A stretch of DNA of 64,000 bases from an uncultured Eubacteriales bacterium. Lineage in GTDB: Bacteria; Bacillota; Clostridia; Oscillospirales; Acutalibacteraceae. The notes beneath the pieces are model-generated. The model ran no database searches and was not told the origin of the DNA. It was given only the letters and a program-made list of their open reading frames with translations. How positions within the stretch are numbered: position 1 is the stretch's first letter; the number at the start of each line of letters is the position of its first letter. Positions 45,047-52,848 of the stretch are shown piece after piece. The stretch spans positions 62,001-126,000 of the forward strand of contig CAKTEE010000001.1 of NCBI GenBank assembly GCA_934546985.1, given 5' to 3'. The position numbers were made by a program, and so were the translations under genes.

Positions 45047-45101
45047 GCAAATCAGGGGGTGTCCCTGAGTTTATAAATTGAAAAAAGGCGGGTGGCTGGT
45101 T

Positions 45102-47429
45102 TTGGTAAACAGGGGAGTTTTAACAAAACGCAGAGCAGAATTGTCGCAGGCGCTTTCTGTTCCTGCAAAACAGATTATTTTACAAGTGATGTCTGCAATT
45201 GCTGCATTTTTCTTTGCGCAGGCTGGGGTATTCGGCAGTTATGCCCCATTTGGGATTGCTTACATAGCCGCAGTGCCGTCAAGGCAAATGATTTTTTCCG
45301 TATTGGGTGCTTCGGCAGGCTATATTGCAGGTCAGCATGGTGCACTGCCCCTGCGCTATATTGCCGCGTTAATAGGCGTTGCAGCAATACGGCATTTTTT
45401 CAGCGGGTTAAAATCCATGTTTTCCAAAGATTTTTTGTTCAGCGGCGCGGCGTTTATCTGTACGTTTGGGACAGGCCTTGCCATTGTAGTTGCCAAAGGG
45501 TTGAAAATGTCCGCACTGTTAATGTATTTATCAGAGGCAGTGCTTGCAGGGGGAGCGGCATTTTTTATCGGGCGTTTCTTTGCTGTGTCAAATGGGACAA
45601 GGGGCTTCCGTTCCATGAACCGGCAGGAACTGTCTTCGATTGTTATTGTTGGTTGTTTGCTGTTAATGTCTGCTGCGCCGCTGAATATTCTTGGCGTTTC
45701 TCCGGGGCGCATACTCATGTCTCTGGCAGTGCTGATGGCGGCGCGTTTCGGACGTGAAATCGGAGGCAGTATTATTGGTATCTCCATTGCTGTAACGCTG
45801 AGTATCACGGGTGACCCGAATATGATGGCTGCAAGCATTGCGTTCGGCGGTTTGCTGGCAGGTGTGTTTGCACAGATGGGGAGCCTAAGCTGTGCCGCAG
45901 CATTTTTGGCGGCAAATGGCTTGGGCGTTATTATGGCGCAAGGTGCGCCGGCGTCTATTTGCGGTTTGTATGAAGCGATGATTGCCAGCCTCCTGCTTAT
46001 CCTGCTGCCCTCCCGCCTTGTTCAGAATATAGAAGGTTATCTGGCTGCACCGGCAGAGCTGATTACCACGGGGAGTATGAAAAGTTCTGTAGTCAGCCGG
46101 CTTGATTTTGCGGCGAATGCTATGAGTGAGGTTGCACAATCTGTGGAAGAAGTTTCCGCTAAGCTGAAAAAAGTTGGCGCGAATGATTTTGACGGTGTTT
46201 ATCGCCAAGTGCAGGATTGTGTCTGCAAAAAATGCGGATTGAAAATGTATTGCTGGGATAAAAACTTTGAAGGGACAAGCAATGTATTTAACGATATTGC
46301 CCTGATTCTGCGGGAAAAAGAGAAAGCGGAAGCTTCGGATGTGCCGAAATATTTTCGCGACCGCTGTATAAAACTTCCTTCATTGCTGGACAGCTTTAAT
46401 TTAAGCTATGCGGATTATCTGCTGAGGGAAAGTGCAGAAGCCCGCATTACAGAGGTGCGCAGTGTAGTTGCAGACCAGTTTGAAGGCATAGCGGATATGC
46501 TCAGCGATTTATCTCAAGAACTGGATGCGGCGGAAGAATATGACAATAAAACGGCGGCGAGGGTTACCTGTGTGATGAAGGCTTTTGATATTGAACCGGA
46601 AAGCGTTGCATGCAGGTTGGACAAGTATGGAAGAATGACGATTGAAGTCACCTGCGGACCGTTGGAATCGCATCTGGACAGGGCGGAACTGAATCGTGTA
46701 TTGGATGAAGCCTGCGACCGTTTTTTTGACGCTCCCTGTGTTTCTATTGCAGGCGGAGAAACAAAGATTACAGTTTGCGAGCGGGCGGCGCTCAGAATTC
46801 AGCGGGGCGCTTATCAGATTGCAAGCAACAATGGAACAATTTGCGGTGACGCCTATGAATGCTTTAACGATGGACGCGGCAGGGAAATCATGATTATTTC
46901 TGACGGTATGGGCAGCGGCGGCCGCGCGGCGGTAGACGGCGCGATGGCGGCAGGTTTGCTGGCGCGCCTGTGTAAAGCGGGTTTTGGGTTCGACTGTTCC
47001 CTGCGTGTTGTTAATTCTGCCCTTCTTGTGAAATCCAGCGATGAATCCTTGGCAACGCTGGATATTTCCTGTATGGATTTATTTACAGGAAGAGTGGAGT
47101 TTTTAAAGGCAGGTGCGCCTGCATCTTTTGTAAGAAAAAACGGACGGGCCTGTGCGGTAGAGCAAAGCAGCCTTCCGGCAGGGATTCTCAGACAGGTGGA
47201 ATTCAGCAAAGCGGCGGTTACGTTGGGTGAAGGAGATATCATTCTACTTGTTTCCGATGGAGCTATTAATGGCAGCAGCGAGTGGATTAAAGCGGAAATG
47301 GAAAGCTGGAAGGAAGGTTCCGCGGCAGAGCTTGCAGAGCATATTGCAAATGAAGCGCGCCGAAGGCGTGTGGATGGCCATGAGGATGACATAACGGTGA
47401 TTGCTTCTATTATCAGGAAAGGGGTGTGA
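45102..47429 (+). CDS. spoIIE: Stage II sporulation protein E
   Basis: 775 residues. About ten membrane helices span the first 270 residues. A central cytoplasmic region has a cysteine-rich patch (QDCVCKKCGLKMYCWDKNF). The C-terminal PP2C-type phosphatase (about 575-775) has ISDGMGSGGRA (metal Asp), LLVSDGAING and HEDDITVIAS. SpoIIE dephosphorylates SpoIIAA-P to activate SigF in the forespore. TTG 45102 has GGGTGG six bases upstream; TTG 45078 has only a distant site. Monocistronic. Confidence 0.93.
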   Translation: MVNRGVLTKRRAELSQALSVPAKQIILQVMSAIAAFFFAQAGVFGSYAPFGIAYIAAVPSRQMIFSVLGASAGYIAGQHGALPLRYIAALIGVAAIRHFFSGLKSMFSKDFLFSGAAFICTFGTGLAIVVAKGLKMSALLMYLSEAVLAGGAAFFIGRFFAVSNGTRGFRSMNRQELSSIVIVGCLLLMSAAPLNILGVSPGRILMSLAVLMAARFGREIGGSIIGISIAVTLSITGDPNMMAASIAFGGLLAGVFAQMGSLSCAAAFLAANGLGVIMAQGAPASICGLYEAMIASLLLILLPSRLVQNIEGYLAAPAELITTGSMKSSVVSRLDFAANAMSEVAQSVEEVSAKLKKVGANDFDGVYRQVQDCVCKKCGLKMYCWDKNFEGTSNVFNDIALILREKEKAEASDVPKYFRDRCIKLPSLLDSFNLSYADYLLRESAEARITEVRSVVADQFEGIADMLSDLSQELDAAEEYDNKTAARVTCVMKAFDIEPESVACRLDKYGRMTIEVTCGPLESHLDRAELNRVLDEACDRFFDAPCVSIAGGETKITVCERAALRIQRGAYQIASNNGTICGDAYECFNDGRGREIMIISDGMGSGGRAAVDGAMAAGLLARLCKAGFGFDCSLRVVNSALLVKSSDESLATLDISCMDLFTGRVEFLKAGAPASFVRKNGRACAVEQSSLPAGILRQVEFSKAAVTLGEGDIILLVSDGAINGSSEWIKAEMESWKEGSAAELAEHIANEARRRRVDGHEDDITVIASIIRKGV

Positions 47430-47494
47430 CAAAGGATGTTGAAACATGGGTTGTATTGGGCGCTGAAGCTGATGCGCTTTGTCGTAAAGGATAT

Positions 47495-48172
47495 TTAACG
47501 CTTTTTGCCAAAAGGACAGCGGCTGACGCAAATTCCGCAAACAGCGCCGCGCCCTATGTGCTGATATGCGCGCTTCATATGCTGACTGCATGCCTGCGCG
47601 TCGAATAAATCGGCACGGGAACAGCCGTCAAAATAATTTTTACCTTTGATTGCCATAGCAGGGCAGGCCTGTACACAAATATTGCATTCCCCGCAGCCTA
47701 CGGGCATGCGGGGTTTTTCTGCTGGCAGGGGCATATCTGTCAAAACGGTGCCGAGACGTACGCGGGGACCAAACTCTGGGCTGACAAAGAGGGCTGATTT
47801 CCCAATCCAGCCCAGCCCTGCGAGTACAGCGGCGGTTTTGTGCTGAAACAGGCTGTCATAGGCGCCGTCTGCTCCCGGTCTGCTTTGTGAAGCGGCGACG
47901 GGGACGGCACGGAAGCCTTCCCGTTCAATCATTGTGCAGAGCCAGAGCGTCTGGCTGTCCAGAAAAGCGTTGACCGTCCGATAATGATGAAAATAAGAAA
48001 ATGTCGGTCCCTCCTGCACTTCGTCTAACAGCCCGCTGCTGAGCTTGTATACCAGTGAAACTGCATAAGAATAATCAGCGTACGGTTTGGGTACAAGGCC
48101 TGCAACCCGTGCAAAGCCTGTTTGTGCAATGCCGCGCTGGAATAAGATGTCTTTTATTTTTTCAAAATTCAT
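47495..48172 (-). CDS. QueG-like iron-sulfur protein (epoxyqueuosine reductase family)
   Basis: 225 residues, shorter than the ~380-residue E. coli QueG and lacking its HEAT-like C-terminus. Middle part: LAGLGWIGKSALFVSPEFGPRVRLGTVLTDM, characteristic of QueG. C-terminal double 4Fe-4S motif: CGECNICVQACPAMAIKG and CGICVSRCPFG. Could reduce epoxyqueuosine in tRNA or be a related cobalamin-dependent reductase; homologues this short are common in clostridia. ATG 48172. Convergent with spoIIE; 65 bases lie between their stops. Confidence 0.8.
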   Translation of the reverse strand: MNFEKIKDILFQRGIAQTGFARVAGLVPKPYADYSYAVSLVYKLSSGLLDEVQEGPTFSYFHHYRTVNAFLDSQTLWLCTMIEREGFRAVPVAASQSRPGADGAYDSLFQHKTAAVLAGLGWIGKSALFVSPEFGPRVRLGTVLTDMPLPAEKPRMPVGCGECNICVQACPAMAIKGKNYFDGCSRADLFDAQACSQHMKRAYQHIGRGAVCGICVSRCPFGKKR

Positions 48173-48251
48173 TTTAACATCGCCTTTTCCAATGATTTTA
48201 TTTTTATCATAACACAGTTAATGCAGGGAGAAAAGTGCAGTCGATTTGTTG

Positions 48252-48284
48252 ATTGTAAACTTGAATATAATTAAAGTTGACAAT
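48252..48284 (+). promoter_or_regulatory. bioB: BirA-type biotin operator of bioB
   Basis: ATTGTAAAC (48252-48260), 15 bases, then GTTGACAAT (48276-48284): an inverted repeat with the half-site and N15 spacing of BirA operators (TTGTWAAC-N14/15-GTTWACAA). A TATAAT (48266-48271) lies between the half-sites, so bound biotinyl-AMP-BirA would block the promoter. This indicates biotin repression of bioB. Confidence 0.85.
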
Positions 48285-48333
48285 ATGCCGGCGCACTGTT
48301 ACAATAAGGAAAAACAGGAATGAGGGTTGTGAA

Positions 48334-49302
48334 ATGGATATTATTGAAACGTTTAAAGAAGCAGTACTATCCGGTGCGGAACTGAATCGAAATCAGGCTT
48401 TGGATTTATGGAATCAGCCGCTGGAATCATTATGCGGCGCGGCGCAGGAACTGCGGGAGCATTTTTGCGGTGCAGGCTTTGATTTTTGCACTATTATTAA
48501 CGGCAAGAGCGGACGGTGTCCGGAAAACTGCAAATACTGCGCCCAATCCGCGCACTATGATACCAAAATTGAGGAATACCCTTTATTGGATACCGAAAAG
48601 ATATTGGAAGAAGCAGAAGCGGCGGTAGAAAAAGGAATCGGACGTTTTTCCATCGTAACATCAGGGAAGAAGCTGACGGATAAAGAAGTGGAAAGCTTGT
48701 GTGATAGTTATAGGCGACTGAAAGAAGAATACGGACTGTCTTTGTGTGCGTCTCACGGATTGCTTTCCATGGAACAAATGGCAAAACTAAAACAGGCCGG
48801 AGTCAGCCGCTATCATAATAATCTTGAAACCTCGCGCCGCTTTTTTCCTCAGATATGTACGACTCATACCTATGATGAAAAAATACAGACGATTAAAAAC
48901 GCACAGGCGGCAGGGCTGGAGGTTTGCAGCGGCGGGATTATCGGTTTGGGAGAAACGCCTGCGGATCGTGTGGATATGCTGTTGGAAATTCGTACATTAA
49001 ATGTTACTTGCATACCGCTCAATGTTTTAAATCCTATACAGGGAACGCCTTTAGAAACCGCAGAACCAATCACGGAAGATGAGGTTTGCCGAACGGCGGC
49101 AGTGTTTCGGTTCCTTTTGCCCCGCGGAACGATTCGCCTTGCAGGGGGAAGAGGGTTGTTTCAGGATAAGGGAAAGCAGATTTTTGAATGCGGCGCTAAC
49201 GCGGCAATTTCCGGCAGACTGCTGACAACAGCGGGTATTACCGTTGAAGAGGACCTAAAATTGATTCAAAGCTTAGGATATAGAAACAGACATCCGTTTT
49301 AA
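48334..49302 (+). CDS. bioB: Biotin synthase
   Basis: 322 residues. Radical SAM motif GRCPENCKYCAQSAHY with Cys62, Cys66 and Cys69 for the 4Fe-4S cluster. HNLET-like SRYHNNLETSRRFF, IIGLGE and IRLAGGRG follow, the last carrying the Arg ligand of the second cluster. Inserts sulfur into dethiobiotin. No other bio genes are adjacent, so the organism may use imported dethiobiotin or encode the rest elsewhere. ATG 48334 has GAGGGTTG upstream. Controlled by the operator at 48252. Confidence 0.96.
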   Translation: MDIIETFKEAVLSGAELNRNQALDLWNQPLESLCGAAQELREHFCGAGFDFCTIINGKSGRCPENCKYCAQSAHYDTKIEEYPLLDTEKILEEAEAAVEKGIGRFSIVTSGKKLTDKEVESLCDSYRRLKEEYGLSLCASHGLLSMEQMAKLKQAGVSRYHNNLETSRRFFPQICTTHTYDEKIQTIKNAQAAGLEVCSGGIIGLGETPADRVDMLLEIRTLNVTCIPLNVLNPIQGTPLETAEPITEDEVCRTAAVFRFLLPRGTIRLAGGRGLFQDKGKQIFECGANAAISGRLLTTAGITVEEDLKLIQSLGYRNRHPF

Positions 49303-49478
49303 ACCAAAGTGAATGTTGATATTACCGGATTGCAATTTCCTGCTGAATGTTATAATATATAATGTATGGAAATATTGGTCTAAATTCAATGGGGTTTTTC
49401 TGCAAAATGATTTGTGTTTCAGTGGATAACCTGTATTATAGGGATATTTCCTAATACATTCAGAAAAGGACGTATGTT

Positions 49479-50129
49479 ATGAAATGGCTGGATAATTTGG
49501 AACGCAAAGCCCGGCGTTTTGCAATACCGCGGCTGATGATAGGGCTGTCGGCGATTATGCTGGGGGTATTTTTAACAGACCTCCTGCTGCCGGATTTAGG
49601 GTTAAGTTCATGGCTGTACCTTGACATGGGTCTGGTTGCGCAAGGGCAGATATGGCGGTTGATTACGTTTATTTTCCTGCCGCCGGCATCGAGTATTTTT
49701 TGGATTTTCTTTAACCTTTATTTTAATTGTCTGATTGGTACTGCGCTGGAACGGGAATGGGGGAGTTTCCGGTTTAATATTTTTTATTTTTCCGGCATGA
49801 TATTTACAATAATCGGTGCATTGTTTACCGGCTATGCAACGAATATATATCTGAACTTGTCTCTTTTCCTTGCCTTTGCCATGATTTTTCCGAATTTTGA
49901 GGTGCTTATTTTCTTTTTGATTCCGGTTAAGGTGAAATACCTTGCAATCATTGACGCCGCTTTTCTTTTGTTCCAGTTTATTATTACCGGCTGGGCAGGA
50001 AAGGTCGCCATATTAATGTCCCTGTTAAATGTCGCCCTGTTTTTTGGCGGCGATTTCCTGCGGAATATCCGTGAACAGGCGGGGTACTGGAAGACTCGCC
50101 GGAATTTCCGGAAAAATTACCGCAGATAA
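49479..50129 (+). CDS. Rhomboid-like membrane protein without visible catalytic motif
   Basis: 216 residues, about six membrane helices. QIWRLITFIFLPP is the characteristic WR loop of rhomboids, and FNLYFNCLIGTALEREWGSFRFNIFYFSGM corresponds to helices 2-3. The GxSG motif expected in helix 4 is replaced by NIYLNLSLFLAF, and no His is seen in helix 6. Therefore probably an inactive rhomboid (pseudoprotease), perhaps a membrane chaperone. Basic C-terminal tail (KTRRNFRKNYRR). ATG 49479 follows AAAAGGA. The last 39 bases belong to a direct repeat duplicated at 52121. Confidence 0.78.
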   Translation: MKWLDNLERKARRFAIPRLMIGLSAIMLGVFLTDLLLPDLGLSSWLYLDMGLVAQGQIWRLITFIFLPPASSIFWIFFNLYFNCLIGTALEREWGSFRFNIFYFSGMIFTIIGALFTGYATNIYLNLSLFLAFAMIFPNFEVLIFFLIPVKVKYLAIIDAAFLLFQFIITGWAGKVAILMSLLNVALFFGGDFLRNIREQAGYWKTRRNFRKNYRR

Positions 50130-50143
50130 AGTAAAATAATAAA

Positions 50144-50195
50144 AAGCCGATAAAGATGAATGGAATGCGTGAATCATCTTTATCGGTTCTTTTTA
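50144..50195. terminator. Bidirectional terminator between rhomboid-like gene and xre pseudogene
   Basis: GCCGATAAAGATGA pairs with TCATCTTTATCGGT; A run on the left, T run on the right. Duplicated at 52174-52225. Confidence 0.85.
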
Positions 50196-50416
50196 TTTTT
50201 ATCCGGCACAGCGGGATTGTCTGTCAGGTTAAGGATATAGTCTGCCGATACCTGATAATATTTACATAATGTGATGAGATGGCGGATAGGTATTTCATTT
50301 GCGCCGCGCTCATACCGTGCATACATGATTTGTGATATGCCGAGTATGCGTGCAATTTCTTCCTGCGTTTTGTCATGGTCTACCCGCAGGTCGCGGATTC
50401 TTTTGCAGTAAGGCTA
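50180..50416 (-). pseudogene. XRE regulator duplicate lacking its start codon
   Basis: A reading frame of 78 codons nearly the same as the intact gene at 52210-52446 (helix-turn-helix: KTQEEIARILGISQIMYARYERG). Where the intact copy has its TTG start, this copy has TAG (50416-50414), even though the AAAAGGAGG site is kept. No other start precedes the helix-turn-helix. The rest of the frame is intact, so inactivation looks recent. Its operator (50447-50462) is retained. Confidence 0.8.
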
Positions 50417-50446
50417 TTCTGTTCCTCCTTTTCCTGCTTTTATTAA

Positions 50447-50462
50447 AGTAAATATGTTTACT
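50447..50462. promoter_or_regulatory. XRE operator-like palindrome, copy A
   Basis: AGTAAATATGTTTACT: the pattern AGTAAA-N4-TTTACT, also found twice before the intact xre gene (52492-52507, 52517-52532). Confidence 0.6.
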
Positions 50463-50470
50463 ATTAGCTT

Positions 50471-50700
50471 TTAACAAGAAGAAAAAAGGGCGACTTTTTT
50501 ATCAACCTCTTTGTGTGAATTTTCTTGTTCCATAAGGTGTAAAACCTTACTTGACAACGTCCGTTTACCGTCATAGGTTCCTGTAAAGCTGGTAGCTTGT
50601 CCTGCCAGATTTGATAATGACTTCAAGCTCCGGTAGCGTTTGATACAAAGGATTTTTTATTACGATATGCCCGTCTTTCAATATCCGTTTCCATTCCTTT
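50471..50700 (-). pseudogene. Decayed ORF of unknown origin
   Basis: On the minus strand the frame KEWKRILKDGHIVIKNPL..TLPELEVIIKSG ends at TGA after SYQLYRNL. It continues in the next frame as TYDGKRTLSSKVLHLMEQEN to TAA at 50471. One frameshift near 50573 would join the two into about 75 residues. It resembles accessory proteins of integrative elements, but I cannot name the family. No ribosome-binding site is evident. Confidence 0.4.
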
Positions 50701-50828
50701 CACGTCCTTTCTAAGAGCCATAATAGGACAGCCTGTTTTTTCTTCATTTCCTACTACCTGCGGCGAAAGGGGGGAGACCAACAAGCAGAAAAAATCACAA
50801 AATATTTGCAAACAAAGCATGATGTCGC

Positions 50829-50857
50829 TTGACATAATTATGTCTTTTCCTTATACT
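50829..50857 (+). promoter_or_regulatory. Promoter with palindromic operator, upstream of the lipoprotein
   Basis: TTGACA (50829-50834), a 17-base spacer, then TATACT (50852-50857). A perfect 14-bp palindrome GACATAATTATGTC (50831-50844) overlaps the -35 and spacer, the position of a repressor site. Transcription from here would give a leader of about 175 bases before the lipoprotein ATG. Confidence 0.65.
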
Positions 50858-51040
50858 GTATAATATTGGAATGTATGCGCTTAGGTGAGTGCTAAAAACG
50901 CACGAAATATGAAAAACTACAAAATTCATAAAAAGGGCTTGACTTTTGCATTAAATTCGATCGCTCTTTTTTAAACGAATGAGTGACACTTGCACTTTTT
51001 GCGTCTTTCTAAAATACTTTTTATCAGGAGGATTTTATTC

Positions 51041-51703
51041 ATGAAGAAACTATTTGCCTTGTTACTGGCTGGACTGATGGCTGTATCTCTTGCCGCCTGC
51101 ACTAATGGGGGAGATCAGGGCGAGTCTACGTCTGCACCACAGAGTAGCAGTAGTACGGACAGCACAGAACCGTCTTCTGAACCGACGGAAAGCAGTGGTG
51201 ACGAAACCACTGCACAGCCTACGCCAATCAAAAAAGAAATTAATCAGACTGTTACAGACCCCGAATTGGGATACACTATCACTTTGAAGCAGGCTATTGT
51301 TGATATTCCTTTTGATGACCCGAGTATTTGGTACAACGGTTACAGAACGGGCGTTTGCGTGGAAGTGGAGCTGAAAAACGACAGCAAGTATAGCAGTGGA
51401 GGTTTGTATGATTCTGACCTGAAATTGCTTGTAAATGGAACGCCTGTCGCCACCAACAGTGCGAGAATCAATAGTTTTAAGACCTATGCTGATGAAAACA
51501 ATCTCGTTGCTTTGACCACAAACGGTATCCAACCGGGCGAAAGCGCTAGCGGATGGCTGTTTTACTATTTTGAAACAGGCTCAGGGGATAATGAACTGGC
51601 ACTCCGCTATTCGCGGCAGGAAACAAAAATCATCGTACTCGGTGATTATGATGGAAAGGAAACTTCTACACTGCCCGCTAAGGATTTTGATATTTCTTTT
51701 TAA
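51041..51703 (+). CDS. Lipoprotein with DUF4352-like Ig-type domain
   Basis: 220 residues. Signal peptide and lipobox LAAC (Cys20), then a roughly 40-residue Ser/Thr/Glu-rich tether. A beta-sandwich-like domain follows (VTDPELGYTITLKQAI, VCVEVELKND, GIQPGESASGWLFYYF, ALRYSRQ), the pattern of DUF4352/DUF5067-type Ig-like domains. Anchored outside the membrane; function unknown. ATG 51041 follows CAGGAGG. It is the only intact gene between the two direct repeats and has its own promoter with a palindromic operator. Confidence 0.78.
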   Translation: MKKLFALLLAGLMAVSLAACTNGGDQGESTSAPQSSSSTDSTEPSSEPTESSGDETTAQPTPIKKEINQTVTDPELGYTITLKQAIVDIPFDDPSIWYNGYRTGVCVEVELKNDSKYSSGGLYDSDLKLLVNGTPVATNSARINSFKTYADENNLVALTTNGIQPGESASGWLFYYFETGSGDNELALRYSRQETKIIVLGDYDGKETSTLPAKDFDISF

Positions 51704-51789
51704 TGTCTCTACTTTAAGTGTAATTAGAATATGAATAAAATAAGGTAGATTTTAAAAATTGTGAGTTAAGCAATTTAGATCAGATTCCA

Positions 51790-52169
51790 AATTACCATTG
51801 CAGATTTCAGATGCTAAGTGTTTAGAAATCGCTAAGCGACAGAAACCGTAACATTAAGCGATGTAATACTGCCGGATACGGTACTTGATGCTGTCTTTGA
51901 AAACGGTGCGTGTGGAATATCCATGTATTTTGTTTGCAGGAATCTTATGTGCCCCAAAATTGTCTGTTCCGGTAAACAGGAAAATCGAGTCTGTTACATA
52001 TAACAGCGAAGAATTAGAATTTAATGCGGTTGATGATAAAATAGTTTTTCCGTTCAGCGGAAACGGCGTTTATGCTTATTCCGTTCAGGAAGAATCAACC
52101 GCATCGGAATCGGTACAGCGAAGACTCGCCGGAATTTCCGGAATAATTACCGTAGATAAAATAAAATAA
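51790..52169 (+). pseudogene. Decayed coding fragment, frameshifted
   Basis: One frame reads ETVTLSDVILPDTVLDAVFENG (51845-51909). Another continues with KIESVTYNSEELEFNAVDDKIVFPFSGNGVYAYSVQEE (about 51986-52093). The remainder (RRLAGISGIITVDKIK) comes from the duplicated rhomboid tail. The beta-strand-rich text could be the end of a surface protein. No start or ribosome-binding site, so I treat it as a remnant; family unknown. Confidence 0.4.
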
Positions 52170-52173
52170 TAAA

Positions 52174-52225
52174 AAGCCGATAAGGATGAACGGAATGCGT
52201 GAATCATCTTTATCGGTTCTTTTTA
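52174..52225. terminator. Terminator within direct repeat copy B
   Basis: Same hairpin as at 50144-50195 with one base change giving a G-U pair. Serves the intact xre gene on the minus strand. Confidence 0.75.
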
Positions 52226-52446
52226 TTTTTATCCGGCATAGCGGGATTGTCTGTCAGGTTAAGGATATAGTCTGCCGATACCTGATAATATTTACATAAT
52301 GTGATGAGATGGCGGATAGGCATTTCATTTGCGCCGCGCTCGTACCGTGCATACATGGTTTGCGATGTGCCGAGTATGCGGGCAATTTCTTCCTGCGTTT
52401 TGTCATGGTCCTCCCGCAGGTCCCGGATTCTTTTGCAGTAAGGCAA
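52210..52446 (-). CDS. Small XRE-type transcriptional regulator
   Basis: 78 residues from TTG 52446, which has AAAGGAGG six bases upstream; a longer frame to 52491 lacks such a site. It is almost only a helix-turn-helix: CKRIRDLREDHDKTQEEIARILGTSQTMYARYERG, then the helix HLITLCKYYQVSADYILNLT, as in phage-type repressors of the SinR/Cro class. The two palindromes just upstream (52492-52507 and 52517-52532) suggest autorepression. Its duplicate at 50180 has lost its start. Confidence 0.85.
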   Translation of the reverse strand: MPYCKRIRDLREDHDKTQEEIARILGTSQTMYARYERGANEMPIRHLITLCKYYQVSADYILNLTDNPAMPDKNKKNR

Positions 52447-52491
52447 TCCGATTCCTCCTTTTCCCGCGTTATTGTTTCCCAATTTTATCAA

Positions 52492-52535
52492 AGTAAAGAT
52501 GTTTACTATTGACTTTAGTAAATATATTTACTAAA
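52492..52535. promoter_or_regulatory. Paired operator palindromes of the xre gene
   Basis: AGTAAAGATGTTTACT (52492-52507) and AGTAAATATATTTACT (52517-52532), both AGTAAA-N4-TTTACT, with centres 25 bp apart. The second extends to a 22-bp perfect palindrome (52514-52535). They lie 46-90 bases upstream of the regulator start, where an autorepressor would bind. Confidence 0.7.
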
Positions 52536-52848
52536 ATAAGACTGTAATATTAAAAGTAAAGATGTGGATTTTATGATTTGTTAATAACAGTGGAATGAGA
52601 GGTATAAATTGCAGCATATTATCGGTTATTTGCTTGGATATATAGATATTTGTAATGAGGCGTTAATGATGTAATCAGTTTGTTTTTATGATGTAATTGT
52701 TTTGTTGTTGTTAAGCAATCGCAGGGGCAGTAAAATAATGATACGGTGCTATTTTCACGCTGAATTTATTTGAATATTATTTTAGTGTTTTATACTTGTC
52801 CACGTGAAAACAGTGTGCAGGTGCCGTTAATGAGGAAGAGGGTTAACA
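52536..52848 (+). other. Intergenic region before the CofE-like gene
   Basis: About 310 AT-rich bases. A third half-site-like AGTAAAGATG occurs at about 52554. TTTTCACG (from about 52752) and CGTGAAAA (about 52803) form a distant inverted repeat. No gene or clear promoter seen. Confidence 0.35.

Larger units (their letters stand above)
50091..50430. repeat. Direct repeat, copy A (rhomboid 3' end + xre)
   Basis: About 340 bases matching 52121-52460 at a constant offset of 2030, with about 19 mismatches and no gap by eye. Contains the last codons of the rhomboid-like gene, a terminator and the start-less xre copy. Confidence 0.9.
52121..52460. repeat. Direct repeat, copy B
   Basis: Second copy of the 340-base repeat (copy A 50091-50430). 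The rhomboid codons here are out of context, so copy A is likely the original location for that part. Confidence 0.9.

Noticed and set aside
50623..50835. 70-codon minus-strand frame (MSSDIMLCLQIF...)
   Set aside because: Crosses the plus-strand promoter and operator at 50829; only its middle overlaps the decayed ORF, and in a different frame.
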